Assembly: GCF_001039275.2 (NCBI RefSeq)
Contig: NZ_CP030117.1
Location: forward strand, 5,869,001-5,933,000
Source: Brevibacillus brevis
GTDB lineage: Bacteria > Bacillota > Bacilli > Brevibacillales > Brevibacillaceae
Length of the DNA stretch: 64,000 nt
Reading direction: 5' to 3'
A program made the position numbers and the translations under genes. The notes under the pieces are model-generated. The model saw nothing but the letters and a program-made list of their open reading frames with translations, ran no database searches and had not been told where the DNA came from. Every line of letters begins with the position of its first letter. Within the stretch, counting starts at the first letter, position 1. This document shows, in pieces, positions 1-8,247 of the stretch.

Positions 1-3000
1 TGCCAACGGCTCTTAAAGTCCTGAGCATCGCCTTCATCGTAGTATGGATCACGTCCACCCGGAGCCTCTGTGTCACCTGCATCGACATAGTACAACGGAC
101 TTGCGTAGTTAAAGTTGGATTCGAGTACCAGCCTGTCCTCCAAATTGTCTTCTTCAATGGTTACTTGTCCTGTTGTTCGGTCTGCCATACCAAAATAGAG
201 AGGCACATCGACAAAAATGTCTCCGTTTGGATTCTTCACTTCTTGGCCAGCACGGCTGTCATCTGGTGACAGCAATACGGTTCCTTTCGGGAACTTCAGA
301 TCAAATTGCTTATCAAATACGCTAAACGCTACTTTCTTCCCTAATACATCACGATATTCAGCACCATTTACATTCGAGCTCGCATTGTAAATCTTGATTT
401 CGTCTTTATAGGTGCTATCGCCTACTACAACCGAGAATTTCACTGTGTTTAAACCTTTTTTAAGTGGAACTGTAGATGTAAACACGTAGTAGGTTTCTGG
501 AATTGTTTTTCCTTGGTCATCGTCGTAATAGAAGTCAGGGTTTGTTGTATTCGTTACTTTCGCTTCTGTTTTGCCGAACAATACTTTATCCGCATTTTCC
601 GCAAACACTTTTACAACTGCACTGTTGCTATTAACGATGATGTACGGATCGTTTTCTTTTGCTTTTACTGGGGACAGAACTTCCCAGCTGGAATATTTCT
701 GATCGATGTTGATGTCATAGCGAATGACAGTACCATTGTCATCTTCTGCTACGATTGTGTAGACCGTTGTTCCACCCTTTTTCAGAGTCAGAGGGAAGAG
801 GCCCAATTTTTGTTCCTGTTCTTTCGCATCAGTTACAGCATCTTGCACTTCTTCAACAAGATCGCCATATTTCTTCGTGCTCATTTTCCCTCCAAATCGG
901 GAACGAGACTGTGAATCAATGTTGTGCTCATCAAACAGGTCTTCCAAATCGTTATTCAAAGCTGCTTCCAGACGAGTCTTTACGTATTCCTGATTCGTTG
1001 TGTCTTGATCCCAATCCCCACTCTTGTAGCGGAAATCATTGATCCGTTTTCCGTTCTTTTCGATATATACATGTGTCGCATCATTTACGGTAAAGCTCAG
1101 GCTGCTCAAGAAGTTGGCACCCGTCTTATAGGATGGGTCTCCAGCTTTTTTCATCAGCTCTTCGGTTTTACCATTAGAGATGATCTCCAGCTTCACATCC
1201 TCTACAGATGGCGTCTTGGATGTGTTATACGAAACATTGTAGGTAAAAACGGTTTTTGGATCGTCTTTTAACGTGATTTTCAGGACGTTGTTACCCTTTT
1301 TATAACCAAGTTGGTCTTTTTGAATCAGGAATGTGCCCTTGTTGGTATCGATATCGGTAATGTTGATAGTTGCTCCGTTCAACGTCGCCTCAATATTACC
1401 CGACTTCAATACGTAGTTGTACACTTTCCCGTCAAGATTTCGGATATCGTTCTCACTCTTCACTTGATATCCGTCTTCGAAGCTGCGAACCTGTCCTGTT
1501 GCATCTACATAGGTGATTTGCGCATATGGAGTAATACGAATATCCAGTGTATAGGCAGCAGATGTCGATGCTGTACCGCCATTATATCCAATTACCAATT
1601 TTCCCTGACCCTGTGGCAGCTTTCTCAGCGTAAGTGTAAATCCATCGGACCCTGCCTGGATAACATAGTCAGTCCCTGCCGCCAGTGTTTGTCCGTTGTA
1701 GGTAATGTTTACAGTAGAGTTTGGATTCGAGATATTTTGTGTGACGACCTTCAATTCCAGCGGCGAAGTAACTATCGTATTCGCAGCCGTTGGAGACAAC
1801 TCTTGTGCATTCGCCAAATTAACCACTTTTGTAATATTCGGCTTCGTGCTGTCCAAGTACTTGAACTCGTACTCGTAGTTCGCAACATTAATAAAGCCAG
1901 ATGGAGAAGTTACGGTATTGTTCGATGCTTTTGTCAAGTATTGGTAGCTCAACGATACTTTGTACGTTTTTCCATCCTGGAAGACTCCTGCTGGTACCCC
2001 TACAGTTACCGCATATTCGGTAAAGCCGCTTTGCGGATTGCCGATCGGTGTAAAGGTTAATCCACTTCCACTCTTGTATTCACTCTTACTTCCACCTTCG
2101 GAAATCGTGACCTTGAATTCCTGGAACTGCTGCTCACCAGCAATATCTACAAATTTCAAAAGTGCCGCACCATTCAGTGTCATGGCTGGAGAATACGTTG
2201 CACCTGTTACCGTAGATAGTTGGTTCGGCTGTAGTGATACTCCACCCAGCATTACTTTGTAAAACTGATCAGAGCTTCCGGACGATGTAGTGGTAACCAA
2301 CAGCTTGCGGACGAATGTCCCTACTTCCTTATTTTGGTTGAACACTCTGATTTCCAGGGTATTTTCACCAAGCTGCGATGGTACACTCAATCCAAAAGAT
2401 CCGGTGCGGTTCACCTGTGTTTTGACTACATCACCTGTACGCAGATTTTTCACTTCAACTGTATCTGCATTGAGTGCTTTTCCGTCCATGTTCAAATTCA
2501 GACGGTTAGTCGAAGGAACTGTGATATAAGTCGGACTCGAAGTGACATTCGGATCGTTCAGTGGTGTATCATTCACTTTCAAATCACTAACGAGTGGTGT
2601 GTTGTTGTATTGAACAAAGAACTGGTAGTGCTCTTTTGTTACATTTCCCACCTTTTCATAGAAGGCGACTTGATTCAGACCTGGTTTCAGGCTGATATTG
2701 CTAAATGTAAAAGTGCTTCCGTTAATCGATGGAGCAGTATTCGATAAATCCTGAACCGTCTGGCCATTGTTCGTAATCAGCTTGATTCGCAAGCTGCTTC
2801 CGGTTACACCACTGCCATACGTACCAATCAGTGTGATTGTGGAATCGCCATAAACCACTGGGTTATAGGCTGTCGTTCCACCCGAAAAGTTTGTAATCGA
2901 AATCGGGCTATTCTGCGAGTTGTACTCGTAATAAATAACATCACGCTCACCTGTATTCGGTGCAAAAAGCTGAACAGCATTCAGACCAGGAGATAAATCA

Positions 3001-3665
3001 ATATCTGGCAATACGCCTCCTGCTCCATTTACAGTTCGAACGGTCACTCCGTTTACTTGGACTTCGACAGCCTGTGTTTTATCCACTGCGGCTGAGATGC
3101 TATAGGTGTATGGCAAGCCCGTTACTGTTCGGCTTGTTACCTTTTTTGGATCGCTTTGATGCTCACCTTGCCCAGAATTCGTGAACTTTAGCGGGCCTGT
3201 TCCCGAGGGGGAAGGGGTTGGTGTGTACTGGAAGTAGATCTCTGTTGTATCATTTGTTGGATCTAGCGTTACTTTTGGTCTTACCGTAACTTTAGTCACT
3301 GCCCCACTGCTGTTCAGTTGAAAATCCGGCAGTATAATTTTGTCATTAGCGAACAGTTGGTTATTCGCAAGGGGGACCCCATCAATTGATACATCAACGC
3401 CTTGACCATTTTTCGAGGTATCTTTGTAAAAAAGCTCGACACCATATATTAATTTCGATTTGGTCTTGATTGGGGTACTGTAGGCATAACCGTTACCGCT
3501 ACCAGTCGCAAGATAGTCTGTTGGCGTCTTGATACCAGCCCCAGTATTCCAGTTGGAACCAAGTGCCGCAAAAGCAGGTACGGCAGGCAAAACACCTGTA
3601 ACAATTATCATCATCGTCAGGCACATCGCCAGCCAGCGACGGAATTGTTGATAGGACTTGTTCAT
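1..3665 (-). CDS. Large secreted multi-domain surface protein (5' part; 3' end beyond window)
   Basis: An open frame of 1221 codons runs from ATG at 3665 off the left edge, so the C-terminus is missing. The start has a good ribosome binding site (GGAGAGGTG) 5-6 bases upstream. Residues 1-34 form a signal peptide (RR near the N-terminus, a hydrophobic core, then VPAFA|AL). The rest is extracellular-type sequence rich in T, S, N, G and V. It has recurrent beta-sandwich-like segments of about 90-110 residues that contain a G-x-N-x-[VL]-x-[FIV] strand (for example PGLNQVAFYEK, LGENTLEIRVF, KKGLNTVKFSV). This resembles Ig-like or glucodextranase-B-like modules of cell-surface proteins. I do not recognise the specific family. 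SLH or other anchor domains could lie in the unseen C-terminal part. The neighbouring tagO/tagA wall-polymer genes fit an envelope role. Confidence 0.8.
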   Translation of the reverse strand, partial: MNKSYQQFRRWLAMCLTMMIIVTGVLPAVPAFAALGSNWNTGAGIKTPTDYLATGSGNGYAYSTPIKTKSKLIYGVELFYKDTSKNGQGVDVSIDGVPLANNQLFANDKIILPDFQLNSSGAVTKVTVRPKVTLDPTNDTTEIYFQYTPTPSPSGTGPLKFTNSGQGEHQSDPKKVTSRTVTGLPYTYSISAAVDKTQAVEVQVNGVTVRTVNGAGGVLPDIDLSPGLNAVQLFAPNTGERDVIYYEYNSQNSPISITNFSGGTTAYNPVVYGDSTITLIGTYGSGVTGSSLRIKLITNNGQTVQDLSNTAPSINGSTFTFSNISLKPGLNQVAFYEKVGNVTKEHYQFFVQYNNTPLVSDLKVNDTPLNDPNVTSSPTYITVPSTNRLNLNMDGKALNADTVEVKNLRTGDVVKTQVNRTGSFGLSVPSQLGENTLEIRVFNQNKEVGTFVRKLLVTTTSSGSSDQFYKVMLGGVSLQPNQLSTVTGATYSPAMTLNGAALLKFVDIAGEQQFQEFKVTISEGGSKSEYKSGSGLTFTPIGNPQSGFTEYAVTVGVPAGVFQDGKTYKVSLSYQYLTKASNNTVTSPSGFINVANYEYEFKYLDSTKPNITKVVNLANAQELSPTAANTIVTSPLELKVVTQNISNPNSTVNITYNGQTLAAGTDYVIQAGSDGFTLTLRKLPQGQGKLVIGYNGGTASTSAAYTLDIRITPYAQITYVDATGQVRSFEDGYQVKSENDIRNLDGKVYNYVLKSGNIEATLNGATINITDIDTNKGTFLIQKDQLGYKKGNNVLKITLKDDPKTVFTYNVSYNTSKTPSVEDVKLEIISNGKTEELMKKAGDPSYKTGANFLSSLSFTVNDATHVYIEKNGKRINDFRYKSGDWDQDTTNQEYVKTRLEAALNNDLEDLFDEHNIDSQSRSRFGGKMSTKKYGDLVEEVQDAVTDAKEQEQKLGLFPLTLKKGGTTVYTIVAEDDNGTVIRYDINIDQKYSSWEVLSPVKAKENDPYIIVNSNSAVVKVFAENADKVLFGKTEAKVTNTTNPDFYYDDDQGKTIPETYYVFTSTVPLKKGLNTVKFSVVVGDSTYKDEIKIYNASSNVNGAEYRDVLGKKVAFSVFDKQFDLKFPKGTVLLSPDDSRAGQEVKNPNGDIFVDVPLYFGMADRTTGQVTIEEDNLEDRLVLESNFNYASPLYYVDAGDTEAPGGRDPYYDEGDAQDFKSRW

Positions 3666-3796
3666 TTTTTCACCTCTCCATATTATTCTGAATTGCTTAT
3701 TTGTCCCGCTCCAAAAAAGATCGGGCAGTATACTTCTCCCCTTTCTTTATCGGACAATTCTCTTCTTTACTTAAGTGTTTCCCCCTAAATTTTGGT

Positions 3797-3836
3797 GAAA
3801 AAAAGCCCCAGCATCAAAATGATGCCAGGGCTTTTC
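3797..3836 (-). terminator. Rho-independent terminator of tagA-tagO
   Basis: Immediately after the tagO stop, AAGCCCTGGCATC / GATGCTGGGGCTT forms a long stem with a 5-base loop, followed on the minus strand by a run of seven T. Confidence 0.85.
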
Positions 3837-3842
3837 GTATTT

Positions 3843-4943
3843 TTAATTCGTCCGACGCTGTTGTTCGGCTTGCTTAATTTTGATCCTTCTATACGTATTA
3901 ATCAGCGGGCGATGGCGACGGCTAACGAGTCCAACGATCTCGGTTCCAAGGTGGATAACGATCAACAACGCAACCATGACGATAATCGTGGTCCACTTCG
4001 TCGTCTTCGTCAGCAGGATTGCCATCATCCCGAAGAAAATGCTGATCGAGTAAATCATGAGTACAGTCGAACGATGGGACAGACCCATGTTCAGCAAACA
4101 GTGATGCAAATGCCCTTTGTCTGGGCTTGAAATCGGCTTTTTGTTCACGATGCGGCGCACAATGGCGAAGAACGTATCCCAGAGCGGTACACCCAGCACT
4201 ACGATTGGAATGATAAAGGAAACGAACAACGCTTCTTTAAAGCCCATGATCGACAGAGCAGCCAAGTTGAAGCCCAAGAAAAGCGAACCGGTATCGCCCA
4301 TGAACAGACGAGCCGGATGAAAGTTAAAGTAGAGAAAGCCCAGGATCGCTCCGAGGAGCACGAAACAGTAGGTCGCTACCTTGTAATCATCCATCAACAA
4401 GGCCATGACACCCATTGTCCCTGCAGCAATTGCTGATACACCGGCCGACAGCCCATCGAGACCGTCAATCAAGTTCACCGCGTTCGTTACACCGACAATC
4501 CAAAACATCGTGATCGGAATCGCGAGCCAGAAAAGCCAACCACTACTGAAATCAATGCTTCCGCTATACGGCAGATTCACGACGCCGATCTTCAAGCCAA
4601 AAGGAATGACGACAATCGCTGTTGCGACTAGCTGTCCGAGCAGCTTCCACTTCGGTGAGAGCTGGTATTTGTCATCGAGCATGCCGACGACCATCACGAT
4701 CGTGCTTCCGATAAAAATTCCCAGCATTTCCGATATGCTTGTATACGGGACAAATAGGAAGAACGCAACCAGATAACCGATATAAATAGCCAAGCCACCC
4801 ATACGTGGCATGATTCGCGTGTGTACCTTGCGCTGGTTCGGGGCATCCACTGCTCCTACTTTTACAGCCAGGTTTTTTACATACGGTGTTGCAATAAACG
4901 ATATGATCAGCGAAGTCAGAAATCCGAGGATTAGTGTAGACAT
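3843..4943 (-). CDS. tagO: Undecaprenyl-phosphate GlcNAc-1-phosphate transferase (TagO/WecA family)
   Basis: A 366-residue polytopic membrane protein of the MraY/WecA/TagO family. It transfers GlcNAc-1-phosphate from UDP-GlcNAc to undecaprenyl phosphate, the first committed step for teichoic-acid-type or S-layer-anchoring wall polymers. Diagnostic motifs are present: Asp90-Asp91 (GMLDDK), NAVNLIDGLDG at 154-164, and the cytoplasmic His loop GHLHHCLL at about 277-284. Roughly ten to eleven hydrophobic segments are visible. ATG 4943 is preceded by GAGGAG. The gene lies 27 bases downstream of tagA and ends at a strong terminator, so the two form an operon. Absence of a MraY-type pentapeptide context argues against MraY. 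Which polymer is made cannot be read from the sequence. Confidence 0.92.
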   Translation of the reverse strand: MSTLILGFLTSLIISFIATPYVKNLAVKVGAVDAPNQRKVHTRIMPRMGGLAIYIGYLVAFFLFVPYTSISEMLGIFIGSTIVMVVGMLDDKYQLSPKWKLLGQLVATAIVVIPFGLKIGVVNLPYSGSIDFSSGWLFWLAIPITMFWIVGVTNAVNLIDGLDGLSAGVSAIAAGTMGVMALLMDDYKVATYCFVLLGAILGFLYFNFHPARLFMGDTGSLFLGFNLAALSIMGFKEALFVSFIIPIVVLGVPLWDTFFAIVRRIVNKKPISSPDKGHLHHCLLNMGLSHRSTVLMIYSISIFFGMMAILLTKTTKWTTIIVMVALLIVIHLGTEIVGLVSRRHRPLINTYRRIKIKQAEQQRRTN

Positions 4944-4970
4944 CGACTGTTCTCCTCTCTACGGATGCAT

Positions 4971-5708
4971 CTAGGAACGGCTACTCCATTTTTCTTTCAG
5001 TACGGTTAGAACAAACCGAGGAATAGCCAGTTGACGCTTCCAGCGGGAAGGCTCGGAAGCAAGTCGATAAAACCATTCCAAATGCAGTTTTTGCCAGATC
5101 TCGGGAGCGCGCTTCACTTTCCCGGAAATGACGTCAAAGCTTCCGCCTACCCCCATCATCAGGGAGGCATTTAACTGATCGCGATACTTCGCCATCCATT
5201 CATCTTGTCTGGGCGCACCCAGTGCGACAAACAGGAGCTGCGGTTTCGCTTCGGCAATTTCTTGTACAATTTGCGTTTCTTCCTCTGGACGAAAATAACC
5301 ATCTCGACATCCGACGATTCGGGCATTCGGATAACGAGCACTCAGTTTGTCTTTTGCCAAATGAATGACATCCGGCTTGGCGCCGAGTAAATACACGCCC
5401 CACTGATGTTGATCGGCTTTCGCCATGAGCGCTTCCAGCAGTTCCACACCCGTAACGCGCTCATAAATCGGCTGATTCGTCCATTTAGCAGCGTATACGA
5501 TTCCAATTCCATCTGGAACGACATAGGCTTGTTCTACAATAGAACGAAAAGCGCGATTCTCTCTCGCTACCATGACGATTTCCGGATTGGCAGTCACCAC
5601 GTGGGTCTTTTGACCGCTTTGTATGCGCTCTGTTATATGATCGACAGTCTCACGGAAACCGCGAGTCGTAAATGGCACATCTAATATGGTTGCGACCTGT
5701 TTGGTCAT
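4971..5708 (-). CDS. tagA: WecG/TagA/CpsF family N-acetylmannosaminyltransferase
   Basis: A 245-residue soluble, membrane-associated glycosyltransferase of the WecG/TagA/CpsF family. The family adds ManNAc to undecaprenyl-PP-GlcNAc (the TagO product), forming the wall polymer linkage disaccharide. TANPE (39-43) and PDGIG with Asp66, the proposed catalytic Asp, are visible, as is GAPRQDEW near residue 195. Length is typical of the family. ATG 5708 has an AAGGTGAAG ribosome binding site. It is cotranscribed with tagO. The ManNAc donor would come from the epimerase encoded at 47832 in this same window. Confidence 0.9.
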   Translation of the reverse strand: MTKQVATILDVPFTTRGFRETVDHITERIQSGQKTHVVTANPEIVMVARENRAFRSIVEQAYVVPDGIGIVYAAKWTNQPIYERVTGVELLEALMAKADQHQWGVYLLGAKPDVIHLAKDKLSARYPNARIVGCRDGYFRPEEETQIVQEIAEAKPQLLFVALGAPRQDEWMAKYRDQLNASLMMGVGGSFDVISGKVKRAPEIWQKLHLEWFYRLASEPSRWKRQLAIPRFVLTVLKEKWSSRS

Positions 5709-5742
5709 TTCTTCACCTTCAAGTGCTTGTTATTAAATCAAT

Positions 5743-5766
5743 GTTTAAAAAGACGACTTTTTAAAC
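5743..5766. promoter_or_regulatory. Perfect 10-bp inverted repeat upstream of tagA
   Basis: GTTTAAAAAG-ACGA-CTTTTTAAAC, 35 bases before the tagA start. AT-rich arms without a following T-run on the minus strand look more like an operator or promoter dyad than a terminator. The binding protein is unknown. Confidence 0.45.
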
Positions 5767-5811
5767 TACCTTATTCATGCATAGAGATGCCCATTAGCCA
5801 TTCTACCCGAA

Positions 5812-5849
5812 AAGAAAGGCACATTCAAGATGATCATGAATGTGCCTTA
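5812..5849 (-). terminator. Terminator overlapping the end of fabZ
   Basis: AAGGCACATTCA / TGAATGTGCCTT is a 12-bp stem, followed on the minus strand by TTCTTTTC. The left arm includes the last codons and stop of fabZ (stop at 5834-5836). Confidence 0.75.
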
Positions 5850-6292
5850 TTTCCTGCCGTTAGGGCAAACATCAATCCACCCTCTGCTACTACTTTCCCA
5901 TTTACCAATGCTTTTCCATGCCCTTTGCCGACGGTACCACGCACACGAGTAAGCTCAACCTCAAGTACCAGCGTATCTCCCGGCTTCACCTGATCTTTGA
6001 AACGGAATTCATCAATACCTGCAAACAGTCCGATTTTTCCTTGATGTTCCTCCATGCTGAGCATCGCTACTGCCCCAACCTGTGCCAGTGCTTCCACAAT
6101 AAGGACACCAGGCATAACTGGATAACCAGGAAAATGGCCTTGGAAAAACGGTTCATTTACCGTGACATTTTTAATTCCAACTGCTCTTTTTCCTAACTCC
6201 AGCTCTTCGATTTTGTCTATCAGCAAAAACGGGTAACGATGCGGAATGATTTCCTGAATTTGCATAATATCCAAAGGCGCTTTGATTTCCAT
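5834..6292 (-). CDS. fabZ: 3-hydroxyacyl-[acyl-carrier-protein] dehydratase FabZ
   Basis: A hot-dog-fold dehydratase that removes water from 3-hydroxyacyl-ACP in type II fatty acid elongation. The catalytic His53 (GHFPGYPVMPG) and Glu67 (VEALAQ) are present, as is the N-terminal IPHRYPFLLID. I chose ATG 6292 (152 residues) because GGAG lies nine bases upstream. The longer frame from 6313 has no ribosome binding site and is longer than the family norm of 140-150. In B. subtilis the orthologue (ywpB) lies near flhP and mbl, as here. A terminator overlaps the 3' end, so it is transcribed separately from tagA. Confidence 0.93.
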   Translation of the reverse strand: MEIKAPLDIMQIQEIIPHRYPFLLIDKIEELELGKRAVGIKNVTVNEPFFQGHFPGYPVMPGVLIVEALAQVGAVAMLSMEEHQGKIGLFAGIDEFRFKDQVKPGDTLVLEVELTRVRGTVGKGHGKALVNGKVVAEGGLMFALTAGNKAHS

Positions 6293-6407
6293 TATGTATC
6301 GCTCCATTTCCATACTTAACTAGACTTGTCTATGCATGAATACCCTTTGACCAAAGAAACAATATACCTAACTCCCGCCCCAGTTGAACGGACAAGCGGG
6401 GTTAAGA

Positions 6408-6452
6408 TAAAAGGGGCACTTCCTCCCCAAGAGAGTGGGAAGTGCTCTTTTT
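6408..6452 (-). terminator. Terminator after pgsA
   Basis: GCACTTCC / GGAAGTGC arms with further G-C pairs (6413-6447). T-rich sequence follows on the minus strand, and a T-run also follows on the plus strand, so it may act in both directions. Confidence 0.75.
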
Positions 6453-6457
6453 CAACC

Positions 6458-6973
6458 TTACACGCGGTTCAATAGTCGAGCCTTCGCCAGATAAATCGCG
6501 CTCACAATAAAGGAGAACGCTATAACCGACCAAAGTATCTCTTCACTGTACTCATAGCGATACATTACCAGTGGGATGACAACATACAACAGAACAGTTG
6601 TCAGCTTGCCATAGGCGTTTGCCGGGACGGTTTTTTTCCCGCGGAAATGGTACACAGCTCCTGTTACTATCATTGCCAGATCGCGCACAAAGAAAAACAG
6701 AGCGGCCCATATACTGATTCGATCCGTCAAAAATAATGAGGCGATGACCGCCAACATCATTAATTTATCTGCCAGAGGATCTAACATCATTCCGATGGTG
6801 GTCACAAGCTTATGCTTCCGCGCGATGTACCCGTCCGCAATATCGGTCACTCCCGCCAAAATCAAAATGCCTAAAGCGATTTCAACATGATACGGAAACT
6901 CCGAAAAAAAGACATACAGGTACAAAGGGATGAGCACGATGCGAAAGATCGTAAGCAAATTAGGAAGATTCAC
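6458..6973 (-). CDS. pgsA: CDP-diacylglycerol--glycerol-3-phosphate 3-phosphatidyltransferase
   Basis: An integral membrane CDP-alcohol phosphatidyltransferase of about 171 residues. It condenses CDP-diacylglycerol with glycerol-3-phosphate to phosphatidylglycerol phosphate. The family signature is complete: Asp47-Gly48-x2-Ala51-Arg52-x8-Gly61-x3-Asp65-x3-Asp69. Five to six hydrophobic segments follow. The start is probably GTG 6973, six bases after GGAGGG. ATG 6979 in the same frame sits almost on top of that site. The N-terminus LPNLLTIFRI is typical of PgsA. Another CDP-alcohol transferase, such as a second PgsA or a cardiolipin-synthase-like paralogue, cannot be excluded on sequence alone. 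Confidence 0.88.
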   Translation of the reverse strand: MNLPNLLTIFRIVLIPLYLYVFFSEFPYHVEIALGILILAGVTDIADGYIARKHKLVTTIGMMLDPLADKLMMLAVIASLFLTDRISIWAALFFFVRDLAMIVTGAVYHFRGKKTVPANAYGKLTTVLLYVVIPLVMYRYEYSEEILWSVIAFSFIVSAIYLAKARLLNRV

Positions 6974-7061
6974 GGACATCCCTCCGTATTCAAATCGTCA
7001 CTTCCTTTTTCAACCACTCGATCTATTATACTCTGTGGACAAACACCACAACAAGTCCTCG

Positions 7062-7095
7062 AAAAAATAAGAGCCCCAACCATAGGTTCGGGCTT
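7062..7095 (-). terminator. Terminator of the flhO-flhP-epuA unit
   Basis: GCCCGAACC-TAT-GGTTGGGGC (one mismatch) followed on the minus strand by TCTTATTTTTTC, 15 bases after the epuA-like stop. Confidence 0.7.
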
Positions 7096-7109
7096 GTCCA
7101 GCTAAGTTT

Positions 7110-7364
7110 CTACGTATCTTCAAACATTAAATCCCACATATGTGTGTAGGTTCCCAGATTGAATACATCAGACATTGGCTTCTTGCCAACTCCACCGTAT
7201 CCGATCATCAGACCAATGACCAGCGAGAAAAACAGCAGGAGTGGGACCAGCACCATCTTGGCAACTCTCAGCCGCCAATTCTTGCCGCTCCGTTCCCGCT
7301 CTTTTCCTTTTGACTTAACTTCTTCGGTTTGACGCGGGAAACGTTTGCTCTTCCCTTGTTCCAT
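7110..7364 (-). CDS. Small membrane protein, EpuA-like (often labelled 'RNA polymerase subunit beta')
   Basis: An 84-residue protein with a very basic, charged N-terminal third (K/R/E/Q rich) and one transmembrane helix (about VAKMVLVPLLLFFSLVIGLM). A short C-terminal tail ends in WDLMFEDT. It matches the EpuA family (Pfam DUF), whose members are widely mislabelled as RNA polymerase beta; no RNA polymerase sequence is present. ATG 7364 is preferred: GGAGGAGAGG lies eight bases upstream, whereas the in-frame ATG at 7382 would contain that site. It is directly downstream of flhP and shares its terminator. Function unknown. Confidence 0.75.
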   Translation of the reverse strand: MEQGKSKRFPRQTEEVKSKGKERERSGKNWRLRVAKMVLVPLLLFFSLVIGLMIGYGGVGKKPMSDVFNLGTYTHMWDLMFEDT

Positions 7365-7398
7365 GCTCCTCTCCTCCGTCATGTTGAAATGATATGGG

Positions 7399-8232
7399 TT
7401 ATCTGCTTCTCAGTTGGTTGGCAATGCCCATCATTTGATCACTGATGCCGACTGCGCGTGAGTTCAATTGATATGCACGCTGAATGTTCACCAGTTGGGA
7501 CATTTCCTCTGTCATGCTTACATTGGAGCTTTCCAATGCTCCTTGTCGCAGTGTAGCATCGCCTGTAATGAGGGCATTGGTGTATTTAGTAGTTGGATTT
7601 GCACCGGAATCTAAATCAGCATCAAACAGATTCTGACCGACCTGCTGCAACTGATCAGGATTGTCTACTTTCCAAAGACCGATATTGCCGTAAGACACTC
7701 CATTGGCAGTAAGCGCTCCCTCGGCAGTAATTTGAATATTGGTGACTGGCTCTGGCAATACAATATTTACCCCGTTTTCGTCAGTCAAGATGTGACCAGA
7801 GGTAGTGTGCAATACATAACCTTGTTCATCATCATCGAATGAGACCTTGAAAGAGCCGTCGCGTGTCAATCGATTTTCCTCTTGAATGACAGCACCAGTA
7901 GCGTCCTTGATCTTGTGAGTGACTAGAAAATACCCGTCTCCCTCAACCAACACATCTGTTGGCACATCCGTAACTTTCACACTACCTTGTCCAATATCCA
8001 GCTTGGTCATGCCAAGACGGGCACCGCTTCCGATCCGAATCCCTACTGGCGTATTCCGATTTTGATTGTCTGCTGCCGGCTGTTCATTCATCGAATCGGA
8101 GAGAAGCTCGGAAAACGATGCGACCCGGCGCTTGTACCCGATTGTATCAATATTCGCCAGGTTGTTGGCTGTATTGTCCAACGCTTGCTGAATACCGCGC
8201 ATAGCTGATGTGGAAATATTAAGCGACTGCAT
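7399..8232 (-). CDS. flhP: Flagellar basal-body rod/hook protein FlhP
   Basis: 277 residues, FlgG/FlgF-like. The N-terminal rod signature SAMRGIQQALDNTANNLANIDTIGYKR and C-terminal coiled segment NVSMTEEMSQLVNIQRAYQLNSRA are the paired helices by which axial flagellar proteins assemble. A central beta domain (VLVEGDGYFLV, TRDGSF) lies between them. It is exported through the flagellar type III apparatus to form part of the distal rod. AGGAGGTAG precedes ATG 8232. It lies 15 bases after flhO. As in B. subtilis, the two rod genes sit with mbl, away from the main fla/che operon. Confidence 0.92.
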   Translation of the reverse strand: MQSLNISTSAMRGIQQALDNTANNLANIDTIGYKRRVASFSELLSDSMNEQPAADNQNRNTPVGIRIGSGARLGMTKLDIGQGSVKVTDVPTDVLVEGDGYFLVTHKIKDATGAVIQEENRLTRDGSFKVSFDDDEQGYVLHTTSGHILTDENGVNIVLPEPVTNIQITAEGALTANGVSYGNIGLWKVDNPDQLQQVGQNLFDADLDSGANPTTKYTNALITGDATLRQGALESSNVSMTEEMSQLVNIQRAYQLNSRAVGISDQMMGIANQLRSR

Positions 8233-8247
8233 CTTTCCTACCTCCTA

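Noticed and set aside
1311..2060. Plus-strand frame of 249 codons opposite the large surface protein
   Set aside because: Antisense to a continuous signal-peptide-bearing frame; composition not protein-like.
3690..3790. Sigma-D-like TAAA...CCGATA sequence upstream of the large surface protein
   Set aside because: Spacing and -10 match are poor; equally weak sigma-A candidates exist.
7110..7364. Annotation as RNA polymerase beta subunit
   Set aside because: The protein is 84 residues with one membrane helix; the label is a known database misnomer for EpuA-like proteins.
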